From assembly GCA_001792895.1 (NCBI GenBank), contig MARA01000010.1, forward strand, positions 992,001 through 1,056,000: 64,000 nucleotides of DNA, in the 5' to 3' direction. Below the pieces are notes generated by a model. That model worked only from the letters and a program-made list of their open reading frames with translations. It was not told the origin of the DNA and searched no databases. The stretch's first letter is position 1. The number at the start of each line of letters is the position of its first letter. This DNA comes from Lentinus brumalis. Taxonomy: Eukaryota; Basidiomycota; Agaricomycetes; Polyporales; Polyporaceae. The translations under genes and the position numbers were made by a program. This document shows, piece by piece, positions 11,523 through 22,740 of the stretch.

Positions 11523-13710
11523 TCAGACGATCGAGCCGTGGTGACCCTTCTGGTCGATATCGGTGCTACGTCCCGAATTCGCGGTGCTCGGGCAGTCGCC
11601 GATTTTCGTTGTGGTCCTGGATATCGACTGCCGGTCCTCCGTGGCGATGTCCTCGGTCTCCTCGCGGATCGAGACGCTGACCCGGACTTCCGTCGGGCAC
11701 TTCAGGTGGTGGAACGCGTTAGCAAACTGCAGTCGACGTTCGAAAGAGAGGCTCTTCTGCTTGATGCCATCTGCCTCGTCTTCACGTAGCTTGAGCCGCG
11801 CGTTCAGCATCTGTGTAGGGAGATCAGGCCACAGTTCAAGGATAGTTGTTTTCAACCTACAGCGAAAAGGGTGCACCTGCGGTTCTCGTCAGCTAAGATG
11901 GTGAGGGGGACTTGAATAGCATATCGAACGTACGTGTAGACTCGACCCATGGGTATGCCCAAAATGATGTGATAATTCGTGTTGGGTACCGAGCTCTACA
12001 CAATATGATTTAGTATCTTGCAGGAAAGAACAGGGACGAACAGCGTCAATCCTTACATAGACAAGCAGGTCTGCCAGCTGAAAATGTGGCAGCCCTAAGC
12101 ATTCCCATACCGACAACTCAGAATGCATCATGTACGTACTGCAAACAGGGAAGTCAGGATGGACGACTCGATGAACACTTGTGCCACACGGTCTCGGAGT
12201 CGTTGGTGATGACGGAACCTTGTCCGGTTCCGGGAGAGGTAGTAAATCAGACAACATCTGCGAGGAGGTCATCGGGGCATTCATAGTGAGTAGTGTGAGT
12301 ATACGTACGAAGTAAAGCCATCACAGAGAACCCCGAGCCCGAGCCATGAGTCGATGACCGGTAGTAGAAGCTTGAAGTCATGGACACTGCGAGGTGAAAC
12401 TTGAGGGAGATGTAATGGACAGGAGTCGCAAGGGAGCTCACTCAGCGTGGGTGAAGGCAAACGCAGTCGCCACAATCCCCATCGTCGTGTTCGCCACGGA
12501 TAGCACCATGATGGTCCAGTAGAGGGGAAGGGACTGGCTAAGCTTCGACACTCGGCGAGCGAAGTAGAATTGGCATGGGGCAGCCGTCCTAGCATGGAAT
12601 GTTGTCTCCCGTAGGCAGAAATTGACGGGCCTATTGACGTGCAGAGAGGACGGCCCAACAAGGTCTGCTATCAAACGCGCCCTCGAGACCGTAGGGTGGC
12701 CATTCTTAATGCGGCCGGATGCTCGGCATACCAAAAAAAGCGAAATCGCCTTTCTGGGATGTGTGTCACATGGTCTCCTGCCTTACGGAGATGTGTCGTC
12801 CGTAAAAGGTAATTCTGTCTTATAAGGCAACTCCGAGCGTCCAGGAGGTTCTGCGCCAGTCTGCGCCTCACTCAAAGATCCCTGCAAGACGTTCTGGACA
12901 CCTTTCGCTCCCGTATGCGGCCTCTGAAATCACTCGGAAGTACTCTGTCAAGGTATTCTGCCATTTGCTAGCAGTTTTGGTCGTGGTACAATACACACCA
13001 GGGCTCCCAGGGCCGTCACCCCATGTTGCCACGCTCAAAGTGCTCATGATTCCCTCGCATCCTGGTGACAGTCCTCGCTGAAGTCTATATAGCACTTGCA
13101 GTAGCTTTCGCATACTTTCCCCACAGGTGGCCATGCACTGCGTGCGTCGAGACGTCCACGACGCGTCGACGCGTCGTGGTGTATAGATCTTGACGCGTCG
13201 TCGGAGATCAAGATGATTGCTGACAAATTTTGATTCGGGACCCTACGGTTTCGACCGGTCAATACGCTGCAGACTACATGGAATGTAGTATCTGTCCATC
13301 AGGGCTGTCTGCAATCGCGCGTGGGAAGAATGAACATACACAACAAGGAACGTCGGCGTCGCGGTGAACGGCCATGGTGCGCTGAAGAGATAGGTGTTGT
13401 TCGCGAAGTTGTCGACAAGGTACGACCACATCATCCAGCATAGTGCCACGGTGTGGATAGTGTCGACGAGAAAAGTCCATGAAACCAGTAATCTATAGGG
13501 AAGGTCGTGTATCAGCGGTGCGATCACAAGAGCCCAACAACGGCCTACTCACTGGGTGGGCACATTGTCGCGGAACAAGCGGGTTCGGTACTGCACAAAT
13601 TGCAGGACGCTGAACCCATAGAAGAACGCGTTGATGCACACGGCCAGTACCAACGGACCTAACACCGACTGAACCGGAAGGCTCGACAGCGATACTGACA
13701 AGTCAGACAT
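11523..13710 (-). CDS. DUF6534-type multi-pass membrane protein, interrupted by about 700 bp
   Basis: DUF6534 proteins are Agaricomycete seven-helix membrane proteins of unknown function. The start ATG is at 13710 (MSDLSVSLSSLP). Recognisable exons are 13553-13710, the exon ending at 13492, 12442 to about 12580, 12309-12386, 12140-12257, 12058-12078 (21 nt), 11934-11995 and 11523-11856. All splice in frame. Helices include LGPLVLAVCINAFFYGFSVL and WTFLVDTIHTVALCWMMWSY. The family-specific stretch CCLIYYLSRNRTRF is followed by VAQVFIESSILTSLFA and the terminal MLNARLKLRE. Helix 4 is cut between MDRYYIPC (about 13280) and QFYFARRVSKLS (about 12570). The intervening DNA starts and ends at copies of CATGG (12574 and 13277), and joining across one copy restores a continuous frame. 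It is either a long intron or an insertion; if an insertion, the gene may be inactive. Confidence 0.65.
12579..13276. mobile_element. candidate insertion splitting the DUF6534 gene
   Basis: This DNA separates two halves of one conserved helix. CATGG occurs at both edges (12574-12578 and 13277-13281). A longer 10-bp match, CATGGAATGT, occurs at 12594-12603 and 13277-13286. No convincing terminal inverted repeats or transposase are visible. A 24-bp perfect palindrome lies inside. An unusually long intron is the main alternative. Confidence 0.35.
13156..13179. repeat. 24-bp perfect palindrome rich in ACGCGT
   Basis: The sequence from 13156 to 13179 is its own reverse complement, centred on GTCGAC and built of overlapping CGACGCGTCG units. 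A third, partial copy (TGACGCGTCGTCGG) follows at about 13190. It lies inside the segment that interrupts the DUF6534 gene. Confidence 0.8.
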
Positions 13711-14672
13711 CGTCAGAACGAACACGAAGAAGGGGACCAAGAAGGAATGGAGGCGTGGCTGAAGTCCTGCAGGGACCCTCCAGGAAAAAAGGGAAATCCA
13801 CTCGTCATATCATATATTGCCGTGCACACGGTCCTACATCCCTGAGAGGTGACGCCACTCGCCGCGGCACTAAATGAGGCAGGAGGGGAGTGGGGGCGTC
13901 ACTTCACTGCGGGCATCAATTAAGCTTGAGCTAGCCGACGTGATCCGTACTCTGGCTAGCTGGAGGAAGTTTGAATGTATCGCCTAGGAGGTCTGGAACT
14001 CGCTGCCTATGGGGTGGAGACTTGACTACGTACTGCGAGTTGCTTTCTCTCGTAGGTTGACTGTAAGGGAGTAAGTATACTCACCGCGAAGCTTACCGTG
14101 GGGAGGTTACACCAGACAGCTACAGTGGTCTGCAGAGGAGTGTGTGGCGACCAGTACAGTATGTATACCTATGCCATCGGGCGTAATGATGCAACCGTTC
14201 GCAAATCACTGAACCTGTTGCAATGAGGTAAGTGAGTGAAGAGCCTGAGAGTCCGGAGATATCACCTTAATACTATAATCACTAGTCCAAACACACGGCT
14301 ACGGAAAATTGTGTGTATCAATTACAGACGAACAACACAGCTGAGGCCTCGATTGGGCCGACGACGAGCTCGGGGAGGAAACAACGAGTCGGGGCGCCTA
14401 TGAGCGTTGATCCGCGAGACTCAGAGGGAGCCATATTAGGATCGTGTGAAATAACGCACAGCTTTCGTCTGCTGCGGCTTCGGACTCTTCGGAAGGACTT
14501 GAACTGGACCACAAAACACGGTAAGTGCGACCTCGACGTCAGTGGGATTCTTAACTCATAAGTCGCAGACCAGGATAGTAACTCACCATAGCCCATTCTG
14601 GATCCAGGGAGCGCTTTCGAACACTTGGCGAGTGTTGCAGAACGAGGTTTGCCAGTGACGTCCTCGACATCT
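13711..14672. promoter_or_regulatory. divergent intergenic region
   Basis: This is the 5' region shared by the DUF6534 gene (minus) and the BTB gene (plus). No coding frame in it has a domain or a coherent exon chain. A run of acceptor-like sequence just before 14640 suggests a 5' UTR intron of the BTB gene. Confidence 0.4.
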
Positions 14673-15677
14673 ATGCAAGCCGATCAATCCGACAGCTCAA
14701 TTATCGCGCAACCTCGCGGTGAATACCACACCCTGTTCTCGAGCTCGGACGGTGATGTTGTTCTAGGCTCGAAGGACGGGGTGCTCTTCCGGGTGCATTC
14801 GCACACCCTCAAGACAACATCGGGATGGTTTCGCTCCATGTACTCTCTCCCGCAGCGCAGCTCCTCTCCAGATCAACCTCTGGAAACTCTCTTTGTCGAT
14901 GAAGACAGTACCACTCTCGAAGGCCTCTTAAAGATTGTATGCGGACTGGTCATCCCGAGGCTCGACTCGTACGACGTCATCGAACCCATTCTCCATGCGG
15001 CAGAGAAGTACGACATGCCGGGCCCTATGTCCGTCGTCCGCGCTCTGCTCGCCACTCCACCTCTACTCTCGGACCCTCTCCGTCTCTACGCTATCACGTG
15101 TCGGTACGGGTGGTACGAGGAGGCGATGATGGCATCCCGAGAAACCCTCACACTGAACCTCCACTCCCCAGAGCACCGCCCCACCCTCCAGAAGCTCGGC
15201 ACCGACGCCCTTCTCAACCTCTTCGCTCTTCATCGCACTCGCCGCGAAGGTCTCCGTCACAGACTTGATGACCCGCCATTCGTGAATGACTCGGGCGACA
15301 CGTCGTGCTCCAACTGCCGCTCGATAGTCGACTACCACACGTGGCGCGAGCTCAAATATGCCATCGTCATGGAGATGGACGGCCGGCCGCTGGGCGACAC
15401 CGTATGCAATCCCGGTTTGCTCGAGTGGCCCGCGGCGCTCGCGTGCTGGAGCGCGAAGTGTCTGAACTGCGACCGCGCGCTTTACGACAAGACGCTCACG
15501 ATGCGGGTCATCCATGAGTGCATCGACCAGTTACCCACCACCATTGAGTGAGTAGCATTCCACTGCTTTGTCAGATGCTGGGCGATCTCGCTAACTGGGT
15601 TTCTTTCTTCTGGCTCTAGACCACTACCCCCTCCATACCCCGTCCCCATCATCGCCCGCTCCGCGACAGAGCCTTGA
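14673..15677 (+). CDS. BTB/POZ-domain protein (Agaricomycete type)
   Basis: Two exons (14673-15547, 15620-15677) encode 310 residues. The upstream open frame begins with a TTG, so the first in-frame ATG (MQADQSDSSII) is the likely start. The BTB core spans about residues 25-130: DGDVVLGSKDGVLFRVHSHTL, LKTTSGWFRSMYSLPQ, then LLKIVCGLVIP and AAEKYDMPGPMSVVRALL, as in the large basidiomycete BTB family. A C-terminal region has CSNCRSIVDYHTW and CLNCDRALYD, which may bind zinc. Proteins of this family are thought to mediate protein-protein contacts, sometimes as Cullin-3 adaptors, but the partner here is unknown. It is unrelated in layout to the BTB cluster at 44.8-52.5 kb. Confidence 0.8.
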
Positions 15678-16675
15678 CAGGCTTCCTCATGCTTCTATGC
15701 CCTTGTTATGTCCTCACGATCTACGTACGATCCCCTGGAAAAGACTCTCGACGCTATGGACTTGCCACTGTATGCTAGGATGGAACTGATTTGTATCATG
15801 GATGTCTACCTAGTAATCGAGCAGCTTATACACGGATGGCCTGTGACAGTGCCGACCGAGGACGCGTTTAAATTGATCAGCACCACCGCGAAGGGGCGAA
15901 ACACATTCGCTAGGAACATATAGGTGAGTCCGGCTTTACAACGTCCAGATCGCCGCCCCACACTACTCACTTGACCACGAACACACACAGCTTTCTCCCG
16001 AGACATGCTTAACACGCTGCTCGAGACCCGACGACAACGAAGTATAGATGTTCATACCGCTACGCCGTGCCATCTGTGCCACGACCCCGGAATCGTCATC
16101 GTCGGGATTTGCTCACAAGCTGACACTGTCGGGGTCTTATTCGTAACGCCATGTCCACAACTGGGTCAGAGGTGCGTAACATAGTTATCGGATGCCACCC
16201 TAGCACCATCGTTATGCATACTGCTGTAATGGTGCTAGTAGGGTGGCAGAATCTGAACCTAGATAAGAATTAAGTTAGGTAAGAAAGCACCGCCTGTTGA
16301 GTTGAGATTCAGGAGTTTCAATGGTACGACTTTCGCCGCTAAGCGACGTGATGTACATATGTACTTCGGGAATCGGGAGGGGGCCCATCGTTTTGCGAAC
16401 TGCTGTCAGTACCTCACTCTCATTTCCAACAGACGAACGGGGGTAGGAGCAATCCTGCGAGCTCGAGATGATGTCGAAAGCTATTATAGTAGTGCTCAAG
16501 AGGCTGCAAGAGCTGCGCCAACAGCGCTGTGTCTCGTGGGTGGCATGATCGTAGCGTTGACACGAGAGCAAAAGCAGGTTAGTACATGTCCACACAGTCC
16601 GCGTGACGCATATATATATGTAGTGACTGTTGCTCAGGGCGGGTACGAGCGTTGGAGAGGGCACCCTCTCCCACC
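15678..16675. other. intergenic stretch with one hairpin
   Basis: There is no supported gene between the BTB and DUF4436 genes. A small frame at 15708-15923 has no recognisable domain. The inverted repeat at 16194-16247 is annotated separately. Confidence 0.45.
16194..16247. repeat. short imperfect hairpin
   Basis: GCCACCCTAGCACCAT (16194-16209) pairs with the reverse complement at 16229-16247, apart from a 3-nt insertion (CTA) in the right arm. The loop is about 19 nt. It could be a 3' UTR structure or a small MITE fragment. Confidence 0.6.
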
Positions 16676-18111
16676 ATGCTCTGCACACCATCGTTCTTCT
16701 CTTGCTGTGGCCGACGGACCTCTCGCCGCACCCGAGTCTTCCTCTGCGCTGTTGCTGCGACTCTCTTGCTTGGTGGTGCATTGACGACTATCTTCCTGCG
16801 GTGGGGTGTCCTTCGTGTCAACCTCGGAAGGACGATCGATGATGTGGCCTCCGGCAAAGACGGTGTGGGTCTCTGGCCACTTTCTCTCCCCAGTTGAGCT
16901 CTTAGAGGGTTGACTGAGGTTCTTCTGTACTTCAGGTCGCTCTGGTGGGACACGCGTACAACATCGACGTGGCGGCACGTCAAGTCCAGATGTCCTGGCT
17001 CATGCTTGGCTGCGGCAGTCTCGCACTGCACACGAGGAAATACTACGGTTCCAAGACCTGCGGGACGGCGAACGTGGCGATTGACTTCTACGCCGATGGC
17101 GCGACCAATTCCAGCGGAACGTTTGATCCCGCGGCCACGCTCTGCTTCGATAACAACACCGTTAGTGAGTTCTAGTACGTTGCTTCAGCTCTCTGAGTCG
17201 CTGCGCGCGTCTGATCTTGGTTGTCTCCTCTTCCAGCGTCCAAGCGTCTGTGGAGTTCCAAACGGAGCACCTCCTCGAAGTGAGCGGATGGCACGGCCAA
17301 GATCAGCAGTTCGCATACCCCTTCGATTACTATTTTATCGACACGGTCTTCAGAGCCTTCCTCTCGGGCACAAACGTCTCCGTTCCAGTCCTCGTCATCC
17401 GCATAGCGGATGCGACGAGCGGTTGGCAGCCAATCCTCAAGCGGGACGAGGACGTCCACACGCTCTCACTCAACGGCTCGCAACCCATACACGCCCGCGC
17501 AGTCAAATATCTTTTTCAACGCGTTCCCCTGAGTCAGGTCTTCGTCATAGTCCTCTTCGTCGTCAACTGGCTCCTCACCGGTGTCGTCCTCTACATCGCT
17601 GTCTCCGCATACGACGGCGTCCCTATGTCCGAAGGCGTCCTCATCCTCCCCGTCAGCGTCATCCTGACCATCCCCGCGCTGCGCGCTCTGTGGGTGGACG
17701 CGCCCGGCTTCGGTAAGTCCAGAGATCTAAGATCCCTTCACGAATATATGCTGACATACACCGTCTCACAGGGCTCTTGCTCGGTATGTCCGCCCTTGTC
17801 TTCCTACGTGTCGTTCTGACACCCTCCCCCTGGGCACATTGACAGACGCCTGCGGGGCGTTCCTCCAGATGGTGATCGTGTCCCTCGCCTCCCTCTACCT
17901 CGTCGTCAACGTCGGTCTTCGCCGCAAACGCAAGAAAGCCGCGCAGCAGGCACAAGACGCGAAGACGGCCGCAGCCGCGGCAGCTCGTGTCGAGCTAGAC
18001 GTCGAGAAGGAGGCCGACACCGCCGCGCTTCCCGTTCTCGAGTATCAGTGGCATCCCCATTCAGATTCAGATGACAACATGTACGTGAATCAATCATTTG
18101 TCGTTTCATGA
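16676..18111 (+). CDS. DUF4436 family membrane protein
   Basis: Five exons (16676-16864, 16936-17174, 17237-17712, 17772-17783, 17846-18111) join in frame to 393 residues. The start ATG has an ideal CCACC context. An N-terminal transmembrane anchor (about residues 17-38) is followed by an extracytoplasmic beta-rich region with FAYPFDYYFIDTV, the hallmark of the DUF4436 family. A C-terminal group of helices follows: FVIVLFVVNWLLTGVVLYIA, GVLILPVSVILTIPAL and FLQMVIVSLASLYLVVNVGL. The tail is basic, then Ala/Glu-rich. Exon 4 is a 12-nt microexon (encoding part of GLLLD) required to keep the conserved helix in frame. The molecular role of the family is unknown. A downstream extra exon from a possible donor at 18080 cannot be excluded. 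Confidence 0.8.
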
Positions 18112-19556
18112 ACATCCCCGGAGCATTGACACCCCACTGTGCCGGCGCCGTGTATGTATGTTCGTGGTGGCAGGTGCGAAGCGGCCTCCACACGTATGGC
18201 TAGCGCGTCCGCCGCGGTTCCGAGTCGTAAGCCTCGGGTTCTTTCTCCCTCGCGAGCCGGCGCCGCACCATGCCATACACACGCGTCCACCGTAGGCCCA
18301 GCCGCCTCTCCGCCATTGCCAGATCAAATGCCACGAATGGGACTCCGCCTGGTCTCGTCCCCAGACTCCTCCTCGTGCCACTGGAGGCCACTGGCCACTG
18401 GCGACATGTTTAGTGCAAGTACATAGTCTTCCGCCGACGCGCATGTAATACACATACATCCTGTATCCGCGTGCACGGTATATCCTTCCTTCATTGTGCA
18501 CACGTACGTACATACTTGCACCTCATGCCGTCGAAACATATTGCCAGGACTTCTAGCGGCGGCCGGGTGTACTGGGTGTACTGGTCTGCCGCACGGTCTC
18601 CGGACAGCCGGACCCATCACTGCGCAGCCAAGCATCTATCCATCCCTGAGCACCCGACCTTCCCATACGTATAGCTTCCCATCTGGCAATTATTCCACGT
18701 CCGGCGGTCGGGCCTCAGTTGACAAATGCAAACGGCATGTGTGCTCCCAGCGCACGCATCGGACACCTGGACCCACAAGATCCCGAGATCCAGGGGGAGA
18801 GAGTTCCCGCCCAGCGAGGGCGTGCATGAACGAACACAGGCACCCAGCGGGAGGGGGATCCGCCGTTTCTGACCGGCGTCTGCGCCGTTGGCAGTTGGCA
18901 TAACATATGCGGGCATACCGCGGTCCGCGAAGATACAGTACGCCAGGCGGGGTGCCAACTCAATCACAGAGAAGACTCGCGCTGGGAAACACTTCGTGGA
19001 ACCGGGTGCACGCGCAATGGTGGCGGCGAATGCGGGGGTTAGGAGGGACTAGGATAGATAACGGCTGTAAGGTGAAACGTTGCGACATCGCGTATGTACG
19101 AAGGAAATAACTCGGTCATACCCCGAACCAGAACACTATGATACCAGAACAGCAGCGGAGAGAGTCCGTTGACCCGGACACGAGGAACAGTGGGTAAGTA
19201 TACATATACAGAAAGTCCCGATCATGTGCAGCAAATAAAAGAATCTATGTATGCAGTGAAGGACGCGTGGATTTCGACGGAGATGGTGCAGTAGACGACG
19301 GACAGTTGCGAAGGGATAGCAGCGACGAACTTCGTTAGCAGTTTGACAGACATGATATAGCAGCGAGATGGTAGCGGTAGTGGCATGTTGCGGAAGATTC
19401 GAGGCAATACATAATACGTGTACAACACGCGAGAATTGTTCCGATGGCGAGGATCGGACGGCGACAGCGATGCGTGACCCAGCAGCACATGCAACGTGTT
19501 GGTCGGGAAGGTCCGCGTTCGAGCGGACAATATGCGGAGCGTGGCAGACGCGAGCA
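18112..19556. other. convergent intergenic stretch
   Basis: About 1.4 kb lie between the 3' ends of the DUF4436 gene and the Mei2-like gene. Open frames overlap on both strands with high-GC composition, but none has a recognisable domain. Confidence 0.45.
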
Positions 19557-22500
19557 TCAACGCACGGTCATGCGAGGGGGCTGAGGACGGTGGTGGTACA
19601 GGCCTCCACCACCAGACGGTTGGTGATGGGTGCCAGGGACGAACAACGCGCCGCGGTTGTGTTGGCTGCGCTCCTTCCGCCGCAAGTGCGTGGGCTGCGG
19701 GAACGGCTCGGGAAGACCCTCGTTGGGGCCGTCGGAATAGTAGATTTTCGGCCGCCAGGCTTCCTTCTCGTCCATGATGCAGGAGTTCTTGAACTTCTCG
19801 ACGAGAGACTCTTTGCCCCTGGACGCGCAAGTCAACGCGTGTCCGTAGACGTGACGAGCGATGGGGACTCACTGGTACGTGGCGTAGCACATCTGGAGCG
19901 TCTTCTCGCTCGAGTACATGTTCCTGCGATCCATTCAGGATCGGCCGAAAACTGGACCAACAGCTGACACACGCACCACTTCACCCCAATCTGCGTCCTG
20001 GCGAAGTGCAAGAGATCCTGCACGGTAATGAAGTTGACGAATGCATAGCCAACGTTGCAGCCTAGAAGCGCGAAGTCGGGCAAGCGAAGTCAGGCAAGCG
20101 TCGGGTGCGATAGGGTGGTTACGCACCGTTCTGGAAGTCCATCCGGAGATACATGAAGTCGATCCGCCGAGGGCAGACTCGATCGATGAAGCTCTTCAAG
20201 TCCTTGTCGCTCATCTTGTTGGGGATGTTCTTGATCATGACTGTCGTCCGCGTATCCATACCGTTCTCGATCGCCGCAATGTCCAGCAGGTTCTTCGTCC
20301 CAGGAGCCCTGTGACCGTGCTGAGCGACCTCGACGCCGTCGGATGCAGAAGTTCCGGATCCGGATGATTGACGTTCAGCGTAGTAGAAGGGAGCAGGCGC
20401 AGGCGCGTGCGCGGGTCCGGGTGCGCTGACGATAATCTCCGGCCGAGGGATGTGTTTGTAGGGGGAAGGAGTAATCGGAGGAGCATACATAGGAGGAGGA
20501 GCGCGTTGAATCGGGGGCAGATAATAGTCGACATGAGGCGGGTGAGGAGAAGCATACCGCCAGTCGCAACCTTCGACCTCAGGAGGACCGTACATGCCCA
20601 TGCCGGGAGCATACACAGCATAAGGATAGGGATGTGTTGGATACATGGGCGGGACAGTGGCGGGATGGCCGTAGGGTGCATAGACTGGGTCTGAGTAGGG
20701 GAAAGGAGCGGTGGCGTAGTAGCCGTTGACAGGTGCGTGCATCTTGGCGGGCCCAGCAAGATCCTCTCCACTGGTACTGATACTGCGGGGACGGGAAGAT
20801 GCGGCGTGAGACTGGTGGAAGCCCTGTATGGGAGAGCGGTCAGTCACTTATAAGCCGCCACAGTAGACGGACGCGTGCCTTCCCAACGGCGTCAAAGAAC
20901 AAGTCGTTCGACGAACGACGCCCATGGTCTTGAGCGATCTCATTGACCTTCTTTATCTTTTGGACCCCATCAGGGGCGCCCACGCCTTCGCTGGCACTCA
21001 CGCTTCGGGGACGTACGCGGCCTAGATAGATCGGTGTCCATGGAAATGAGCGCTCCATGTCCGCGAAGTTAGGCGGAACAGAAAACTTTTCTCACCTTCC
21101 GCAACGCGCTGCAGGTCATTGTCCTGTTGGAATAAAAGTCAGATATGGTTAATCGATCGAGGGTTGCGGTTATCTTACGGAATCTGAGCTGTGCACGTCG
21201 CTTTGCATCAATAGGACGGGATGCTCGAGTACGTCCTTGTTAGAGAACAGTTTGAGCCGCGCCCCGAATATGGTGCGGTTGTTGAGGTGGTTGTACGCGT
21301 TAGCAGCATCGCGGCAGTCGTAGTAGTCGATATGGAAGGTCTGACATGCACATGGTTAATTCCAGCAACGATCGCACCATGCAGTCCGCTGCCTACCTGG
21401 TCGTGGGGGTCGGTGCCGGCGCCGACAAATGCGGCCAGCTCGCCAAAGGACGCAAGCACGTTTTGGACGTCGTGCGGCACGACTGCGCGGTCCTCCACCG
21501 TGACGAGGAAAGATCCGTCGAGTTCGGAAAGGAAAGGCGACCTTCCAGTAAGCTGACGAGTGGAGTCAGCTACGGCGATGTCGGAGGTGTGAGATGGACC
21601 GCTGTACCTTCTCGACCTGGGCCGGCGAGACGAAGGCGGACTCTAAGCGGGCCTCGTCGAGGGTCGGAAACGACTTGTCCGAGATCTGCCTCAAGGCTCG
21701 AACGGCATGTCTCGTGTCGTAAAAAGCAATAATGATGATCCCGTGCTTAGCCTGGAACTTGGCAAGAATTCCCTTCATATCTCCCAACCCGGCGAAGGTC
21801 TCCAGCAGCGTGGTCCCGGAGGCCTTCCGCGGGACATGGCGGACCTAGGGAAGCCGGAGATGGTCACTATATGCGCCTTGCCGAAATGACTGCCCGCAAA
21901 CTCACCAGAAGAAGACGCGTGGGCTTCTCGCTGGACGACTCCTCGATAACCAGATCCGAAGACATGTCGTCCTGGCCGTCGAGAGCGAACGTCCGCTCAT
22001 CCCTCGGGGTGATATCAACGCTGGCGAGACCCGATGCGATGAAAGAGACGTCCGACACCGTGGTCGGGGCCGAAGCCACGGCAGAGCTGTCATCGGAGGA
22101 CAGTGACTGGGATCGAGCGCTCGTCGGGGTGAGGTAACCGGCATTGTGAACGGCGGTCGCGCTGGAGGCGCTCATGTGAGACTTGAGGCCAGCGGTAAAT
22201 GTGGAGTGCGCGGCACTGAATATACGCTCGCGGTCGGAGGAGCTGACCCAACGCAGCGGGGAGTGGGAGTCGGGTGGCGTCGACGGGGTGTCGTTGGAAT
22301 TGAACGACGAGGACGGCGTGAGCGGCGGGGTGAGGAGGAGAGGAGCGCGACGCGACGCGGTGGTCCGGTCCCTTTTTGAGGGGGAGGACGCGGGGGAGGA
22401 CGCGAGATCGAGGGGGCGGAGATGAGGGCGGTGTCTGGCAGGGCCCTGGAGAGGAAGCACGTTGGCGGGCGAGTTGTAGTGATGGGGCACCCTGTACGAC

Positions 22501-22740
22501 GCGTGAGCTCGGGGTTACCGGGTCGTTGTCGGGCATACAGCGAGGCTACTCACAAGAGGTTGGGGAGCGAAGGAGTGGAATGGAGGCGGGAAGGGACCGC
22601 GGGCCTTTTGTCGACGAAGGAGGGCTGTATGCGCGTCGGGCGTTAGCATGAGCGTGGGACTGTGATGTACAGAGCAAGGGGGCGGTACGAACATCCTCGG
22701 TGTGATGGGTGGTGGGGAACGGTACAGCGTGGAGATCCAT
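19557..22740 (-). CDS. mei2: Mei2-like RNA-binding protein (meiosis RRM type)
   Basis: Twelve exons in transcript order (22693-22740, 22554-22624, 21906-22491, 21608-21844, 21397-21552, 21179-21340, 21096-21123, 20873-21021, 20127-20823, 19977-20061, 19873-19923, 19557-19818) give 843 residues in one frame. A disordered Ser/Pro-rich N-terminus leads into RRM-like modules (RLLLVRHVPRKASGTTLLET; GDMKGILAKFQAKHGIII; TFHIDYYDCRDAANAYNHL). A Pro/Tyr-rich linker follows. The C-terminal RRM typical of Mei2 (Rrm_2) is at about residues 680-790: TTVMIKNIPNKMSDKDL, GYAFVNFITVQDLLHFA and a terminal Gln-Gly-Lys-rich extension. In fission yeast Mei2 binds meiRNA and drives entry into meiosis; a related role here is an inference. 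The first intron uses a weaker GTTCGT donor. The exon 8 donor (20872) is the least certain join. Confidence 0.85.

Noticed and set aside
15708..15923. Short frame of about 70 codons after the BTB gene
   Set aside because: No recognisable domain, no supporting splice sites, and it lies in the likely 3' UTR.
16302..16784. Plus-strand frame overlapping the DUF4436 start
   Set aside because: It has no domain and conflicts with the well supported DUF4436 first exon in another frame.
19222..19556. Minus-strand frame running past the Mei2-like stop
   Set aside because: It is a shadow frame of the last Mei2-like exon continuing into 3' sequence.
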